From positions 620,001-684,000 of the forward strand of contig JADJEV010000004.1 in NCBI GenBank assembly GCA_016708905.1: 64,000 bases of DNA, read 5' to 3'. Made by a program: the position numbers and the translations under genes. The stretch comes from Candidatus Methylophosphatis roskildensis. GTDB lineage: Bacteria > Pseudomonadota > Gammaproteobacteria > Burkholderiales > Rhodocyclaceae. Below the pieces are notes generated by a model. That model was given only the letters and a program-made list of their open reading frames with translations, was not told the origin of the DNA and did no database searches. Within the stretch, counting starts at the first letter, position 1. Every line of letters starts with the position of its first letter. Positions 28,520 to 38,002 of the stretch are shown piece after piece.

Positions 28520-29314
28520 TTACTTGGCCCGCTGGCGCGGACCGTAGGTAACACCGCCGGTCACCTCGATGATGGTCGCGTCGATCGCATCGTTCTCGAC
28601 GATGTGCCTGAACGCCGCGGCGATCTCCGCGGGTTCCACCAGCCGTCCGATATGCACGTCCTTCAGGATGGTGTTCAGGGCCTCCTGATTCATTCCCAGC
28701 AGGATGGGCGTGGCAGTGTATCCCGGCGCGATGCCAGCCACCCGGATGCCCTGAATGCCCTTCATCAGGAATTCGCCAACCAGAATCTTCGGCCAAAGTG
28801 CCAGCGATGCCTTGGTCGAAGAGTAGTTGATCTGACCGACCTGGCCGGTCTGGTTGATCGACGTGGTCAGCACGAGGACGCCCTTGCAGCCATTGTCGAC
28901 CATCCGTCTGGCGGCTTCGCGCACCGTCAGGAAAGTACCGACGAGGTTGACTTCAACCACTGACTTGAAGGCCTCGAGGCTCAAAACACTCTTCACCTTT
29001 CCGGTCTTGTCCGTGTTGACGACCAGCCCGTCGGAGATGATTCCAGCATTGGCGAAGACGACGTTGATGGCGCCGTACTTGGTCATGGCGGCGTCCATCA
29101 AGCCGGCGACATCTTCTTCCTTGCTGATGTTGCCGGCAACCGCAATCGCCTCGCCGCCGGCGGCCTGGATTTCGCCCACGACGCGATCGAGCCCGGCTTG
29201 ATTCATGTCGCAAAGGACGACCTTCGCGCCATCCTTGGCCATGTCCTTCGCCACGACCTCGCCAATGCCGCTCCCACCACCCGTGATGACGACTACGCTA
29301 CCCTTGACTTGCAT
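28520..29314 (-). CDS. Short-chain dehydrogenase/reductase
   Basis: 264-residue classical SDR: TGGGSGIG cofactor motif, NAGI, catalytic Ser in TTSINQTG and YSSTK (Tyr/Lys). Asp in the CDMN segment after beta-2 favours NAD(H). An AGGGAGA site precedes ATG 29314. It is probably co-transcribed with the thiolase (161-bp gap) and could oxidise or reduce a 3-hydroxyacyl-CoA. The family is certain, the substrate is not. Confidence 0.9.
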   Translation of the reverse strand: MQVKGSVVVITGGGSGIGEVVAKDMAKDGAKVVLCDMNQAGLDRVVGEIQAAGGEAIAVAGNISKEEDVAGLMDAAMTKYGAINVVFANAGIISDGLVVNTDKTGKVKSVLSLEAFKSVVEVNLVGTFLTVREAARRMVDNGCKGVLVLTTSINQTGQVGQINYSSTKASLALWPKILVGEFLMKGIQGIRVAGIAPGYTATPILLGMNQEALNTILKDVHIGRLVEPAEIAAAFRHIVENDAIDATIIEVTGGVTYGPRQRAK

Positions 29315-30006
29315 GACTTCTCTCCCTTTCGAACAGTGTCAGAACAGCTACGCGGCGAGAATCCGCGCGCAATGGATTGAATCGATTGAATTGTTGATAG
29401 GTGTACCGGCCAAGCTGTACGGTTTCAGTTACCACGTGTTGCCATCGGCCGGCGCACCACGGGCGGTGGATACCCGTGGATCGTAGACCCGCCCGGCGAG
29501 GCATGTACCCCAATGGCTGTCCGCGGCCCTTGCCGAGCGGCCACGAACACACGGTGCCGTTGCGAAGGACAGGGTCGTCGAGCAGCCCACCACCGCAACG
29601 CCTGTCGGCGAATCCCTTGTTGCGCTCACCGACCGCAGCGGAAGTGTCGTGACGAAGGAATCTGACTCGTCGACCAGCGCCCGCCACTCACAACCTCGCC
29701 AGTATACGCCGCTAATCGCCGCTTTCAAGGCTTGAGCAATCCTCCGCCGGATTCGGCGCGTGCCGGACGCCAGGAATGCACCGCATGCGATTGTGCGGGT
29801 CCGCACGATTCCGACGAACTGCGTGGCGAGTCGTTCATGGATCGCGAGACGACGAAATCCAGCGGGTTGCGCCGATTCGCGGTCGCGCGACCACTCCCGC
29901 GGGAGATCGCGGAACATCGTCCTCAACGGCGACGGGGCAAGGGCGGAAAGCGTAAGCTATTGCTGCTGGCGCGGTGCGGGCACAGCTTTGGAGAATGGGG
30001 ATTGCC
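29315..30006. other. Gene-free divergent gap
   Basis: 692 bp between the minus-strand SDR and the plus-strand patatin-like gene. Open frames here show no ribosome site or recognisable sequence. Both promoters must lie here, but no good boxes are visible. Confidence 0.45.
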
Positions 30007-30969
30007 ATGAAGAAATATGGATTCGTCGCGTCCGGGGGCGGTTACCGGAGCTTTTACACCGAAGGTGCGCTGGTCTGGTTGCACAAGAACGATATTCCCG
30101 TGGTCCATCTGACCTCGACGAGTTCCGGCTGCAACATCGTTCTCGACTACCTGATGTGGGATGCGGCCAAGGAAGATCTGCCGCCGGTGCTGACCAAGAC
30201 CTTGCGGCTGAGCTTCAAGGATGCGTTCGACGTACTGGCGAATTTCCTCGGGCTCAGGCCGTCGCTGTTGCCCAACGGCGCCTACTTGCTCAAGGTCGAC
30301 AAGAAACGATGCAGGAAATCGCTGCTGCTCGACGACGCGAATCGCAGAACAACGCTGCTCCACCGATTGGCCAGCGCACGATGGGACATCGTCGCCTCCA
30401 ACCTGACCATGCGACGGGCCGAGTATTTTGATGCGAACGAGATATTGGCCAAGGCCGACGAATCGTCGCTCGACCGATTCATGGATGTGTTCCTTGCCGG
30501 CATCACCACGATTCCCTACTTCGCGGCGATCAACATGAACGACGCCTACTTCGTCGAAGGCGGATATATCGACAACGTCCCGCTGCGCACGCTGTTCGAA
30601 GATCCGAACGTCGAGGAAATAATCGCGGTCGATTTCACCGATCGCGATTATCACTCGGATATCGAGAAGATCTACGGCAGGAACCCGCTGATGTTGGTGC
30701 CGAACAGCATCGACATGAATCTTCTGGTCACGGATATCCAGATGAACCTGGCGGGGATCGGCATCCTGCATCAGGCAAGGTTCATCAATCGATTTATCCA
30801 GGCCGCCGGTCGAAGCTCGATGGAAATCGACGGCAGAACCTACCACTACAAGCCGATTCACGTGCTCAGGCCCCACAATCTGAAGAGCATGACGGTTGCC
30901 CTGGGCGATAGCAGTCTGCAAAAGGAATACTTCGAGCTGGGTCAGAAAGAGGTGAAGGTGCTGTTTTAG
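30007..30969 (+). CDS. Patatin-like phospholipase family protein with altered motifs
   Basis: 320-residue protein. Patatin hallmarks are present but changed: GGGYRSFYTEGAL replaces the usual GGGxRG oxyanion loop, STSSG stands for the GxSxG elbow, and VEGGYIDNVPL has Glu where the catalytic Asp of DG[GA] is expected. The fold therefore looks intact, while activity is uncertain. ATG 30007 is preferred to 29995 because GGGG lies at a suitable distance. No signal peptide, so it is cytosolic or granule-associated. Patatin-like proteins act as lipases or PHA-granule enzymes elsewhere. Confidence 0.78.
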   Translation: MKKYGFVASGGGYRSFYTEGALVWLHKNDIPVVHLTSTSSGCNIVLDYLMWDAAKEDLPPVLTKTLRLSFKDAFDVLANFLGLRPSLLPNGAYLLKVDKKRCRKSLLLDDANRRTTLLHRLASARWDIVASNLTMRRAEYFDANEILAKADESSLDRFMDVFLAGITTIPYFAAINMNDAYFVEGGYIDNVPLRTLFEDPNVEEIIAVDFTDRDYHSDIEKIYGRNPLMLVPNSIDMNLLVTDIQMNLAGIGILHQARFINRFIQAAGRSSMEIDGRTYHYKPIHVLRPHNLKSMTVALGDSSLQKEYFELGQKEVKVLF

Positions 30970-31040
30970 CCGCCTGCACGGTCCTCGCTGAGGACGTTGC
31001 GCCGGCTGCGCGCCTTTGCCTCTTGCAGCCGGACAGGCTG

Positions 31041-32597
31041 CTAGGCTTGCTTGAGAACCATCCCCAGCCCCCCACGCCTGGGATCGCCTGCCGCGGTGAA
31101 AGATCGGTCGTTCAGCGCGACCGCATGCACGCCGCCGAAGAACAGGTTGAGGGAATCCCAGGTGGTGTGATCGGGGTTGGCCGCCAGCAGCGCTCGCAGG
31201 TCCGGCTCGAGGTATCCCGGCTCGACATTCAGGTGTCCGCGCTCGCTATGTATGCGCGGACTGTCCACCGCCTGCTGCAGCGGCATGGCGAAGTCCACCA
31301 GGTTGGAGATGACCTGCAGCATCGCGCTGCGGATGCGGTTCGAACCGCCGGAGCCCAGGGCTATCCGTTGGCCGTCCGCCAGCCGGAGCAGGCTCGGCGC
31401 CATCATCGAGCTCATGCGTTGACCCGGCTGCCAGCGGTGGAAGCCCTGGGGATTGACATCCTCCTCGCCGAGCATGTTGTTGAGCATGACGCCGGTGTCG
31501 GGAATCAGATGGCCACAACCTTCACCGTTGCTCAATGTCATGGCGGCCACGTTTTCCGCGGCGTCGATGACGCTGATATGGGTCGTTCCGCGCGGGCAGG
31601 CGCTGCGCCCGAGGATCTCCTTGCGGTAGCGTTGCAGATACGACGGATCGAGAATTCCGCCACCAGCCAGGGTTCCCGCGCCGGCCTGCGAATCGACTCG
31701 CGCCTTGTTGGTCAGCTCCATGACATCGGCAAGCAGGCCGAGGTGCGCTGCGCTGCCGAAGGCGAGCGCCTGGACGTCGCGGCTCTCAAGCAGTCGCAGG
31801 GCGAATGCGATCAGGATGCCGCCCGAGGATGGCGGCGGATTGGTGGATAGCCGCGCGCCCCGGTAGTCGACGGATAGCGCCTGCCTGCACTCCACGCGGT
31901 AGCATTCAAGATCCTCGACGCCGAGCAGTCCGCCGCCGTCACCGCAGAGCTTGACGATGCGTCGCCCGATCTCGCCATCGTAGAACAGCGAGTCGCCGTC
32001 GCGCGCCAGCGCCTCCAGCGTGTCCGCCAGCGCCTTCTGGATCAGCGTCTCGCCTTCCGTACTCAAGCTGTCGGGGCGCGACCTGCTCGCGTAAGTTTGC
32101 CTCGCCTCGGGGGTGGCCAGGTAGATCGGCCGGATGATGTCGAAGATGAAGGACTGCAGTCGATTGACGCATACCCCCTCTCGTGCTGCGCGCACCGCGG
32201 GTTCGACCAGACGGGTCATCGGCAGCGTGCACAGGTCGCGGTGAATCGCGAACGCGCCTCTCACCGCGCCGGGTGTGGCCACCGCGCCCAGGCCGATGTG
32301 GAACTCCTGCCGGGTCGTGCCGAAGTCGGCATGGATCGCATGGAAGTCGAGTCGAGCCAGATCGGGTTTGCGAAGAGGCGTCTGAACGAAGAAGTCATAG
32401 ACGAGCGGTTTGCCAGCCTGCGATTGCGCCAGCAGATAGCCGCCGCCGCCCAAGGATGCGAGTACCGGCTCGGCCACGCAAGCGGCGAACAAGGCTGCCA
32501 GCACCGCGTCGAACGCGTTGCCCCCGTCCTCCAGTACTTCCGCTGCCGCCGCCGCCGTGACCGGGTGGCCGCAGGCTACCGCCGCTCTGGCTGGCAT
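31041..32597 (-). CDS. Gamma-glutamyltransferase family Ntn-hydrolase
   Basis: 518-residue proenzyme of the GGT family. VLEDGGNAFDAVLAALFA and LASLGGGGYLL are family N-terminal motifs. The autocatalytic Thr is expected in CPRGTTHISVIDA, with NGEGCG and GSGGSNRIRSA (GSPGG-like) in the small subunit. There is no signal peptide, unlike periplasmic Ggt, so it may be a cytosolic relative with another amide substrate. It diverges from the depolymerase-type gene. Confidence 0.85.
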   Translation of the reverse strand: MPARAAVACGHPVTAAAAAEVLEDGGNAFDAVLAALFAACVAEPVLASLGGGGYLLAQSQAGKPLVYDFFVQTPLRKPDLARLDFHAIHADFGTTRQEFHIGLGAVATPGAVRGAFAIHRDLCTLPMTRLVEPAVRAAREGVCVNRLQSFIFDIIRPIYLATPEARQTYASRSRPDSLSTEGETLIQKALADTLEALARDGDSLFYDGEIGRRIVKLCGDGGGLLGVEDLECYRVECRQALSVDYRGARLSTNPPPSSGGILIAFALRLLESRDVQALAFGSAAHLGLLADVMELTNKARVDSQAGAGTLAGGGILDPSYLQRYRKEILGRSACPRGTTHISVIDAAENVAAMTLSNGEGCGHLIPDTGVMLNNMLGEEDVNPQGFHRWQPGQRMSSMMAPSLLRLADGQRIALGSGGSNRIRSAMLQVISNLVDFAMPLQQAVDSPRIHSERGHLNVEPGYLEPDLRALLAANPDHTTWDSLNLFFGGVHAVALNDRSFTAAGDPRRGGLGMVLKQA

Positions 32598-32729
32598 GGC
32601 TGCCCCGAATCCGAAGAAGCGTCGATTCTAGCAATCCCCGGTGCTCGGCGGCCCGGGCGCGGCATCGCCCGGGCCCCAGTTTTGGGAAGCGCTTTTTCGG
32701 TCAATCAAGAAAGTAAATCAAAAAAGTAG

Positions 32730-32758
32730 TTGTCACTTACTGAAAAACTAGCTAAGCT
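32730..32758 (+). promoter_or_regulatory. Candidate promoter of the depolymerase-type gene
   Basis: TTGTCA (32730-32735) and TAAGCT (32753-32758) are separated by 17 bp in a markedly AT-rich island. The expected start of transcription is very close to ATG 32769, so the leader would be almost absent. The TTG at 32730 could instead be a start codon, which would conflict with this reading. Confidence 0.4.
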
Positions 32759-32768
32759 GAAGCCCATC

Positions 32769-35489
32769 ATGAGTGGCCTACGACGATATGAGTTCAGCGA
32801 GCGCCTGGCGGAGATTCTTGGCGCGTCGCGCCGCGACTTCCGCGCCCGCGTCACGATGCTGATAAGTGGCGGGCTGGCACTGCCCGGGCCGCGGGGGCCC
32901 GGATCCCCACCCGCTACTCCGCAGTACGCGGCCGACTTTCTGATCGGCGCGATGGCCGCGCCGCAGCAGGTCAACATGGTCGACGCGATCCGCTGCTATC
33001 GCGAGTTGCGGCCGACCACGCTGGTTGAAGCCGGCGCCCCCGGGGTGAGCCTTGGCGCGCCCGAACGCCGAGAGGGATCCGGCGATCCCCCGGAACTGCC
33101 GCTCACGGTCGGGCGGCTGTGCTTCGGCGACGCGCTGGCCAGGCTGCTGGATCGGGCGAGGGACCGACAGTCCCGCGCCGTGCTCGCGCGCGAGCTGTTC
33201 GGCATCTGGGTCAGTCGTGGTTTCCCGGTTGCGGCAGTCCAGCTTGCCGCGTGGTCCGAGGGGTGCCGCAGCGTACTGACTCAACGGTACGAACTGCCGG
33301 ATGGCGGGCGCCCGCCCGCCTGGCTCGACCCGGAGCGGGGCGGTGCCGCCGATCCCGGGCTTTTCCACAGCGTGTTCCTGCCGGCCAGCAAACTGCTCGA
33401 GATCGGCCGGCTCACCTCCAGTTCCGACGAAAGGAAACCTCCAATGATCACCATCGAAAAGCTCGACCAGACGATCACCAAGCTGGCGGATCTCGCCCGG
33501 AACCGGCGCTACCGCCCGCGCTGGGAAAAGTTCCTCGAGGCCGCCCGCGCCGCACGGGCCTGGTCGGCAAAGGTCGAAGCACGCGGAAGCCGTCTGGCGG
33601 AGGTCGAGGATTTCGGCTCGAATCCGGGCGGCCTGCGGATGCTGAACTATGTTCCGAAGGATCTGCCCGAGTCGGCGCCGCTGGTCGTCGTGCTGCACGG
33701 CTGTACCCAGACTGCCGGCGCGTACGACTTCGGCACGGGCTGGTCCACGCTGGCCGATCGACACGGTTTCGCCGTGCTCTACCCCGAGCAGCGGCGGACC
33801 AACAATCCGCTGCGATGCTTCAACTGGTTCCGTAGCGAAGACTTCGAGCGTGACAGTGGCGAGGCACTGTCGATCCGGCAGATGGTGGACAACATGGTCG
33901 CGGAACAGCGGCTCGATCCGCGCCGTGTCTACGTCACCGGCGTGTCGGCCGGCGCCGCGATGACTTCCGTAATGCTTGCGACCTACCCGGACGTGTTTGC
34001 TGGCGGCGCGATCATCGCCGGCCTACCCTACCGCTGCGCCAACGGTCTGCAGGAAGGCTTCGAATGCATCTTCCAAGGCAAGAGCCGCTCGGCGCGGGAA
34101 TGGGGAACCCTGGTCCGCGCCGCGTCGCGGCATGATGGGCCGTGGCCGAAAGTCTCGGTCTGGCACGGTGCTGATGACTCGACGGTCAAGCCGCTGAACG
34201 CCGAGGAGGTCATCAAGCAATGGACCGACCTGCACGGGCTCGAGAGCGCGCCGACGATCGAAACGAGCATCCACGGCCACACCTACCGGGTTTGGCAGGG
34301 TGCCGACGGCGAAGACCTGGTCGAGCACTACAGCGTCACGGGCATGGGGCACGGCGTGCCGATCGATCCGGACGGCGAGGGCGGCTGCGGCAATCCCGCG
34401 CCATGGATCCTCGACGCGGGCATTTCGTCTTCGCACCACATCGCCAGATTCTGGGGCCTGACCACGCCGCAGGCGGAACGGGCGGCCGATTTCCCGTCCG
34501 ATTTCCCGTCCGATTCCCCGTCTGATTCCCCGTCCGGAAGTCCGGCGCCGGAAACGAACGCCGACGCGGCCGCTGCCCAATCCGACAGCGTGATCCGGAT
34601 CGACAGTGCCACCGCGGACGAGCCGCAGTCCGGTCGAGAGTATCGGCAAGAGAATGCCAAGCGCCCTGGCGGCGGCACGACCTCCGGGATCGACCTGCAG
34701 GGCATCATCAGCAAGGCGCTCGAGTCGGCCGGACGCCTCAGAGGGCTGCGTGACCCGGGCGGTGGCGCAGGCAGGGCGAGCAATGCCATGCCGATCGTGG
34801 ACATCCAGAAGATCCTCACCACCTCGTTCGAGGCAGCCGGACTGCTCAAGCGGGGCCAGGGCCGGCCAGCCAGTACCGCCGGGCGCGAGGCAGACGCGCA
34901 GAGTGGGGCGGGCGGTGGCATCGATATCGCGGCCATCCTCGCGAAGTCCTTCGAGGCGGCGGGGCTCATGGGCGGGTCGGGGAATGCGGCCGATACGCCG
35001 CCGGACGAGCAGGGCGGCCTCGCGGGATCCGGCTGGGACGGCGACGGCTGGCAACTCACCCGCGACGCCGGGCACGGCGACGGCGATCGTCCGGTGCTTC
35101 ACGGATGCGCGTCCTCGGGTACGGGTGGGACGGTCGGTCGCGCCGTCAAGTCGATTTCACGCCAGTTCTCGCTCGGGCAACGACCGACGCTCGCTTACAC
35201 ACGCCGACTCAGTCTGCATGCCGCAGCCAACATCCTCACGACCGCCAACTTCCGTGTTCTGGTCGATGGCATCGTTGTCGACGAGGTGTCCAACGTCGGC
35301 ATGGACTACGACGAGCCGGAGTGGACCGACCGCGGCGACATCGACCTGTCTGCATTCGCCGGCAAGACCGTGACGTTGGCATTCGAAGTCAGTGCGCACT
35401 CGAACGTCTTCGTCGAGGTTTTCGCCAAGGCGTGGGTGGGCGGGGTGAGCATCCAGGATGCCCCGGGCGCGTCGCGGCGCCGCGCGTGA
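32769..35489 (+). CDS. Composite PHB depolymerase-type esterase with extra N- and C-terminal domains
   Basis: 906-residue protein. Residues 1 to about 225 are an unrelated basic, Arg-rich domain that looks like a separate small protein (SERLAEILGASRRDFRARV, possibly helix-turn-helix). From about 226 (MITIEKLD, itself a possible start at 33444 with an AGGAAA site) comes an esterase_phb domain: HGCTQTAGAYDFGTGW, nucleophile GVSAGAA, Asp in HGADDS, His in GMGHGVP. A PSDFPSDSPSDSPSG linker follows, then three imperfect repeats of IDIxxILxKSFEAAGLL type (34689-34977), then a C-terminal beta-rich domain. There is no signal peptide, so intracellular PHB or an oligomer may be the substrate. In-frame TTG 32730 would add 13 residues. 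Confidence 0.8.
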   Translation: MSGLRRYEFSERLAEILGASRRDFRARVTMLISGGLALPGPRGPGSPPATPQYAADFLIGAMAAPQQVNMVDAIRCYRELRPTTLVEAGAPGVSLGAPERREGSGDPPELPLTVGRLCFGDALARLLDRARDRQSRAVLARELFGIWVSRGFPVAAVQLAAWSEGCRSVLTQRYELPDGGRPPAWLDPERGGAADPGLFHSVFLPASKLLEIGRLTSSSDERKPPMITIEKLDQTITKLADLARNRRYRPRWEKFLEAARAARAWSAKVEARGSRLAEVEDFGSNPGGLRMLNYVPKDLPESAPLVVVLHGCTQTAGAYDFGTGWSTLADRHGFAVLYPEQRRTNNPLRCFNWFRSEDFERDSGEALSIRQMVDNMVAEQRLDPRRVYVTGVSAGAAMTSVMLATYPDVFAGGAIIAGLPYRCANGLQEGFECIFQGKSRSAREWGTLVRAASRHDGPWPKVSVWHGADDSTVKPLNAEEVIKQWTDLHGLESAPTIETSIHGHTYRVWQGADGEDLVEHYSVTGMGHGVPIDPDGEGGCGNPAPWILDAGISSSHHIARFWGLTTPQAERAADFPSDFPSDSPSDSPSGSPAPETNADAAAAQSDSVIRIDSATADEPQSGREYRQENAKRPGGGTTSGIDLQGIISKALESAGRLRGLRDPGGGAGRASNAMPIVDIQKILTTSFEAAGLLKRGQGRPASTAGREADAQSGAGGGIDIAAILAKSFEAAGLMGGSGNAADTPPDEQGGLAGSGWDGDGWQLTRDAGHGDGDRPVLHGCASSGTGGTVGRAVKSISRQFSLGQRPTLAYTRRLSLHAAANILTTANFRVLVDGIVVDEVSNVGMDYDEPEWTDRGDIDLSAFAGKTVTLAFEVSAHSNVFVEVFAKAWVGGVSIQDAPGASRRRA

Positions 35490-37148
35490 CTATCGAGTCG
35501 ATCCCGCGGACGATCGCGCCAGAAACTCGTCCAGCGGTTGCCAGGTGGCGTCGTGCAGGGTCGCGTCCGGCGATCGTCCCGTGTCGAGGGACAGAATCAG
35601 ATCTGCTTCGTCGGCTTGCAGCGCTTCCTCGGTCGATAACTGGTGTTCGAGAACCGCCAGGTCGGCGTCCGACGCATCGCTGCCTCTGGCGTGGCGGCGC
35701 GCGACGCGGCTTCGCAGGCAGTCGGGCGGCGCGGCGAAATCGATGATCGCAAACGGCACGCCGAGCTCGGCCGCCAGTGAGCGCATGGACTCGCGTTGCG
35801 AGCGCTGCAGGAAGGCGGCGTCGACGATCACCGTGTAGCCGGCACGCACGATGTCGCCGGCGAATTCGCGCAACCGCGCGTAGGTCGCGCGGGTCGCATC
35901 GGCGGCGTACAGGCCGCGCGCCGGCTCGTCGCCGCCATGTTCGAGCACGGCTATGCCGTGCAGGCGCTTGCGTTCGATGTCGGAGCGCAGGCGAATCGCG
36001 CCCAGGCGCTCGAGCAGCGCCAGCGATCCGCGGGATTTGCCGCTGCCGGAGAGTCCGTGGGTGATCAGGACCGCGGGCCGGGCGGCTGCGCAGCAGGACA
36101 GGGCAAGCCGCAAGTGGGCGTGACCTTTTTCGAGCAGAAGCGGATCGACAATCGCTGCCCGATCGCCGTGCGCCAATTGACGCGCGCGAATCAGGTCGAC
36201 CTTGGCCCGAACCATGGCGCGGTAGGCGACGTAGTAGCGCAACAGCGACAGGCCTTCGAAGTCGCCGGTTGCTTCGAGATAGCGATCGATCAGGCGCCAT
36301 GACCAGCCCGGCTTGCCGCGCGAGCGCAAATCCATCGCGAGAAACGCGACTTCATTGAACACGTCGATCCAGCGAAACTGCTCGTTGAATTCGATGCAGT
36401 CGAACAGCACGACGCGACCGTCGATCAGCACGATGTTGGCCAGGTGAAGATCACCATGGCATTCCCTGACGAAACCGGCGTCCAGCCGTCGCTCAAACAG
36501 GTCGCGCAGGCTGTCGTGCTGCGCTTCCAGCCAGTCGCCGTATTCGGCGAGCGCGGCGCGATCGTCGTCACGTTCGAGCAGTGGCATCAGTTGCACGATG
36601 TTCTGGCGCGCCGGTTCCGCGATGGTCGGCAGCGTGCCGAAACCCTGCTCGGGCCGGGCGGTCGCGATCGAGCGGTGAAAGTCGACGATGCGCGCCGCCA
36701 GTTCGTCGATGATCACGGCGGTCAGACGTTCGTTCGCGAGCATGCAATCGAGCCTTGCCGCCTGCTCGAAGCGGCGCATTACCAATGCATGTTCGATCGC
36801 ACGGCTGTCGCCGCCGACCAGCGGGCGCTCGACGCTTCCGCCAATCGGTACCACGCGCAGATAGAGATCAGGCGCCGTGCGCCGGTTCAGGCGCAGTTCC
36901 TCGTTGCAGTAGAACAGTCGCGACTGCAGGCTGCGAAAATCCAGGAAGCCGAGATCGACCGCCTTCTTGATCTTGTAGGCGTACTCGCCGGCCAGCAGAA
37001 CGTAGGAGATATGCGTCTCGATCAGTTCCACCCGACCGACCGCATGGGGATACGCCCCGGCACCACGCAGGCCGCGCACCAGGCGTTCCTGGAATAGAGA
37101 TTCGGGATCCTGATTCTCGCAGGCCAACGCGGTCTCCGGTGCGTACAT
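35490..37148 (-). CDS. Aminoglycoside-phosphotransferase-like kinase fused to a P-loop kinase
   Basis: 552-residue two-domain protein. Residues 1-330 form an APH/choline-kinase-like domain with CHGDLHLANIVL (catalytic Asp/Asn) and LFDCIEF (metal-binding Asp). From about 365 comes an AAA_33-type P-loop domain with Walker A GLSGSGKS, the VIVDAAFLQRSQRE segment and a lid RVARRHARGSDASDAD. Such fusions are widespread in proteobacteria and are often annotated as aminoglycoside phosphotransferase, but resistance is not implied. ATG 37148 (MYAPETALA) excludes a low-complexity upstream extension. Substrate unknown. Confidence 0.82.
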   Translation of the reverse strand: MYAPETALACENQDPESLFQERLVRGLRGAGAYPHAVGRVELIETHISYVLLAGEYAYKIKKAVDLGFLDFRSLQSRLFYCNEELRLNRRTAPDLYLRVVPIGGSVERPLVGGDSRAIEHALVMRRFEQAARLDCMLANERLTAVIIDELAARIVDFHRSIATARPEQGFGTLPTIAEPARQNIVQLMPLLERDDDRAALAEYGDWLEAQHDSLRDLFERRLDAGFVRECHGDLHLANIVLIDGRVVLFDCIEFNEQFRWIDVFNEVAFLAMDLRSRGKPGWSWRLIDRYLEATGDFEGLSLLRYYVAYRAMVRAKVDLIRARQLAHGDRAAIVDPLLLEKGHAHLRLALSCCAAARPAVLITHGLSGSGKSRGSLALLERLGAIRLRSDIERKRLHGIAVLEHGGDEPARGLYAADATRATYARLREFAGDIVRAGYTVIVDAAFLQRSQRESMRSLAAELGVPFAIIDFAAPPDCLRSRVARRHARGSDASDADLAVLEHQLSTEEALQADEADLILSLDTGRSPDATLHDATWQPLDEFLARSSAGSTR

Positions 37149-37292
37149 CGATCGTCTCGGGACAGTTCGAGAGGATACGCGAACACTGCGAGATCGCGGT
37201 ATTCGTGATAGCGGCCCGGCGCTTGCTCGTTGCTCACATTGTCGAGCGAGCGGATTGCATCGCGATGCGAGCAAGCCGCAGGCGATCGGCGA

Positions 37293-37733
37293 CTACCGGG
37301 AAATCTGGATTTCCGAGGCTATTCCCGCGCCGTCGACCAGGGACTTCACACCGTAATACTTGTCGCCGGCCTTGAAGATGTACCGGCACCAGTTTTCCGA
37401 CCTTCCGGGCCATTCGATCGCGACGCAGTAGGTGGCGTTATCGCCAATATGCCAGGTGCCTCTGCCGCCGGACGACTTCGTCTTGCCGACCCATCCCGGG
37501 TCACGATGGACATCGCTCGACGCCACGAATTTGCCATCGGCTTCGTTGGTCCACCGACGCAGACTGCCCGCATCGCTGTGATGGGCAACCTTGGCGCCCG
37601 GCATCAATTGCTTCAGTTCGTCCGCGGTCAGTTGAACCGCGTTCTGTGACTTGAGGTCGCTCAGGTGCAGGTTCTCCGCCTGGGCGAGCAAAGGAAGCGC
37701 GAACAAGGCGCATGGAATGATGAAGCGAAGCAT
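37293..37733 (-). CDS. Secreted DUF995-like protein
   Basis: 146-residue protein with a signal peptide (MLRFIIPCALFALPLLAQA). The mature part contains the GTWHIGDNATYCVAIEWPG and ENWCRYIF pattern seen in DUF995-type periplasmic proteins, where the two cysteines probably pair. ATG 37733 is chosen from the signal peptide. It stands alone, 144 bp beyond the start of the kinase-fusion gene. Confidence 0.75.
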   Translation of the reverse strand: MLRFIIPCALFALPLLAQAENLHLSDLKSQNAVQLTADELKQLMPGAKVAHHSDAGSLRRWTNEADGKFVASSDVHRDPGWVGKTKSSGGRGTWHIGDNATYCVAIEWPGRSENWCRYIFKAGDKYYGVKSLVDGAGIASEIQISR

Positions 37734-37834
37734 ATGACCTCCGGTCCCTGTGACACGAACTCGCTTCGCTACATTAAGGCTTGCCGATGGTTTTGGGAAC
37801 TCGTGTGAACACGTACACGGGATGCCGACGCACG

Positions 37835-37959
37835 CCTTCCCCCTCCAAGAGGGAACGCCGGGATGGGGGTCGGGTGGGCGAACGCGCATCCGGTCAACGG
37901 GACGAATGCCGCACCCCCACTCCGACCCTCCCCCTCGACGCGGAGGGAGAGGGAAGGGG
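37835..37959. repeat. CCTTCCCCCTC/GAGGGAGAGGG intergenic repeat, family D copy 1
   Basis: A C-rich start (CCTTCCCCCTCCAAGAGGGA) and a G-rich end (GACGCGGAGGGAGAGGGAAGG) form an imperfect inverted repeat around a GGGATGGGGGTCGGGTGGG core. Relatives lie at 58776-58892 and 60325-60368. It occupies the gap between the DUF995-like and cytochrome genes. Confidence 0.65.
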
Positions 37960-38002
37960 CGATAGGTCAGCGATTACGTTGCCGAGTTTGTAACACCAGG
38001 TG

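Noticed and set aside
35490..37148. Antibiotic-resistance gene because of the aminoglycoside phosphotransferase-like domain
   Set aside because: The fusion with a P-loop kinase is a common chromosomal family; the motif alone does not show drug phosphorylation.
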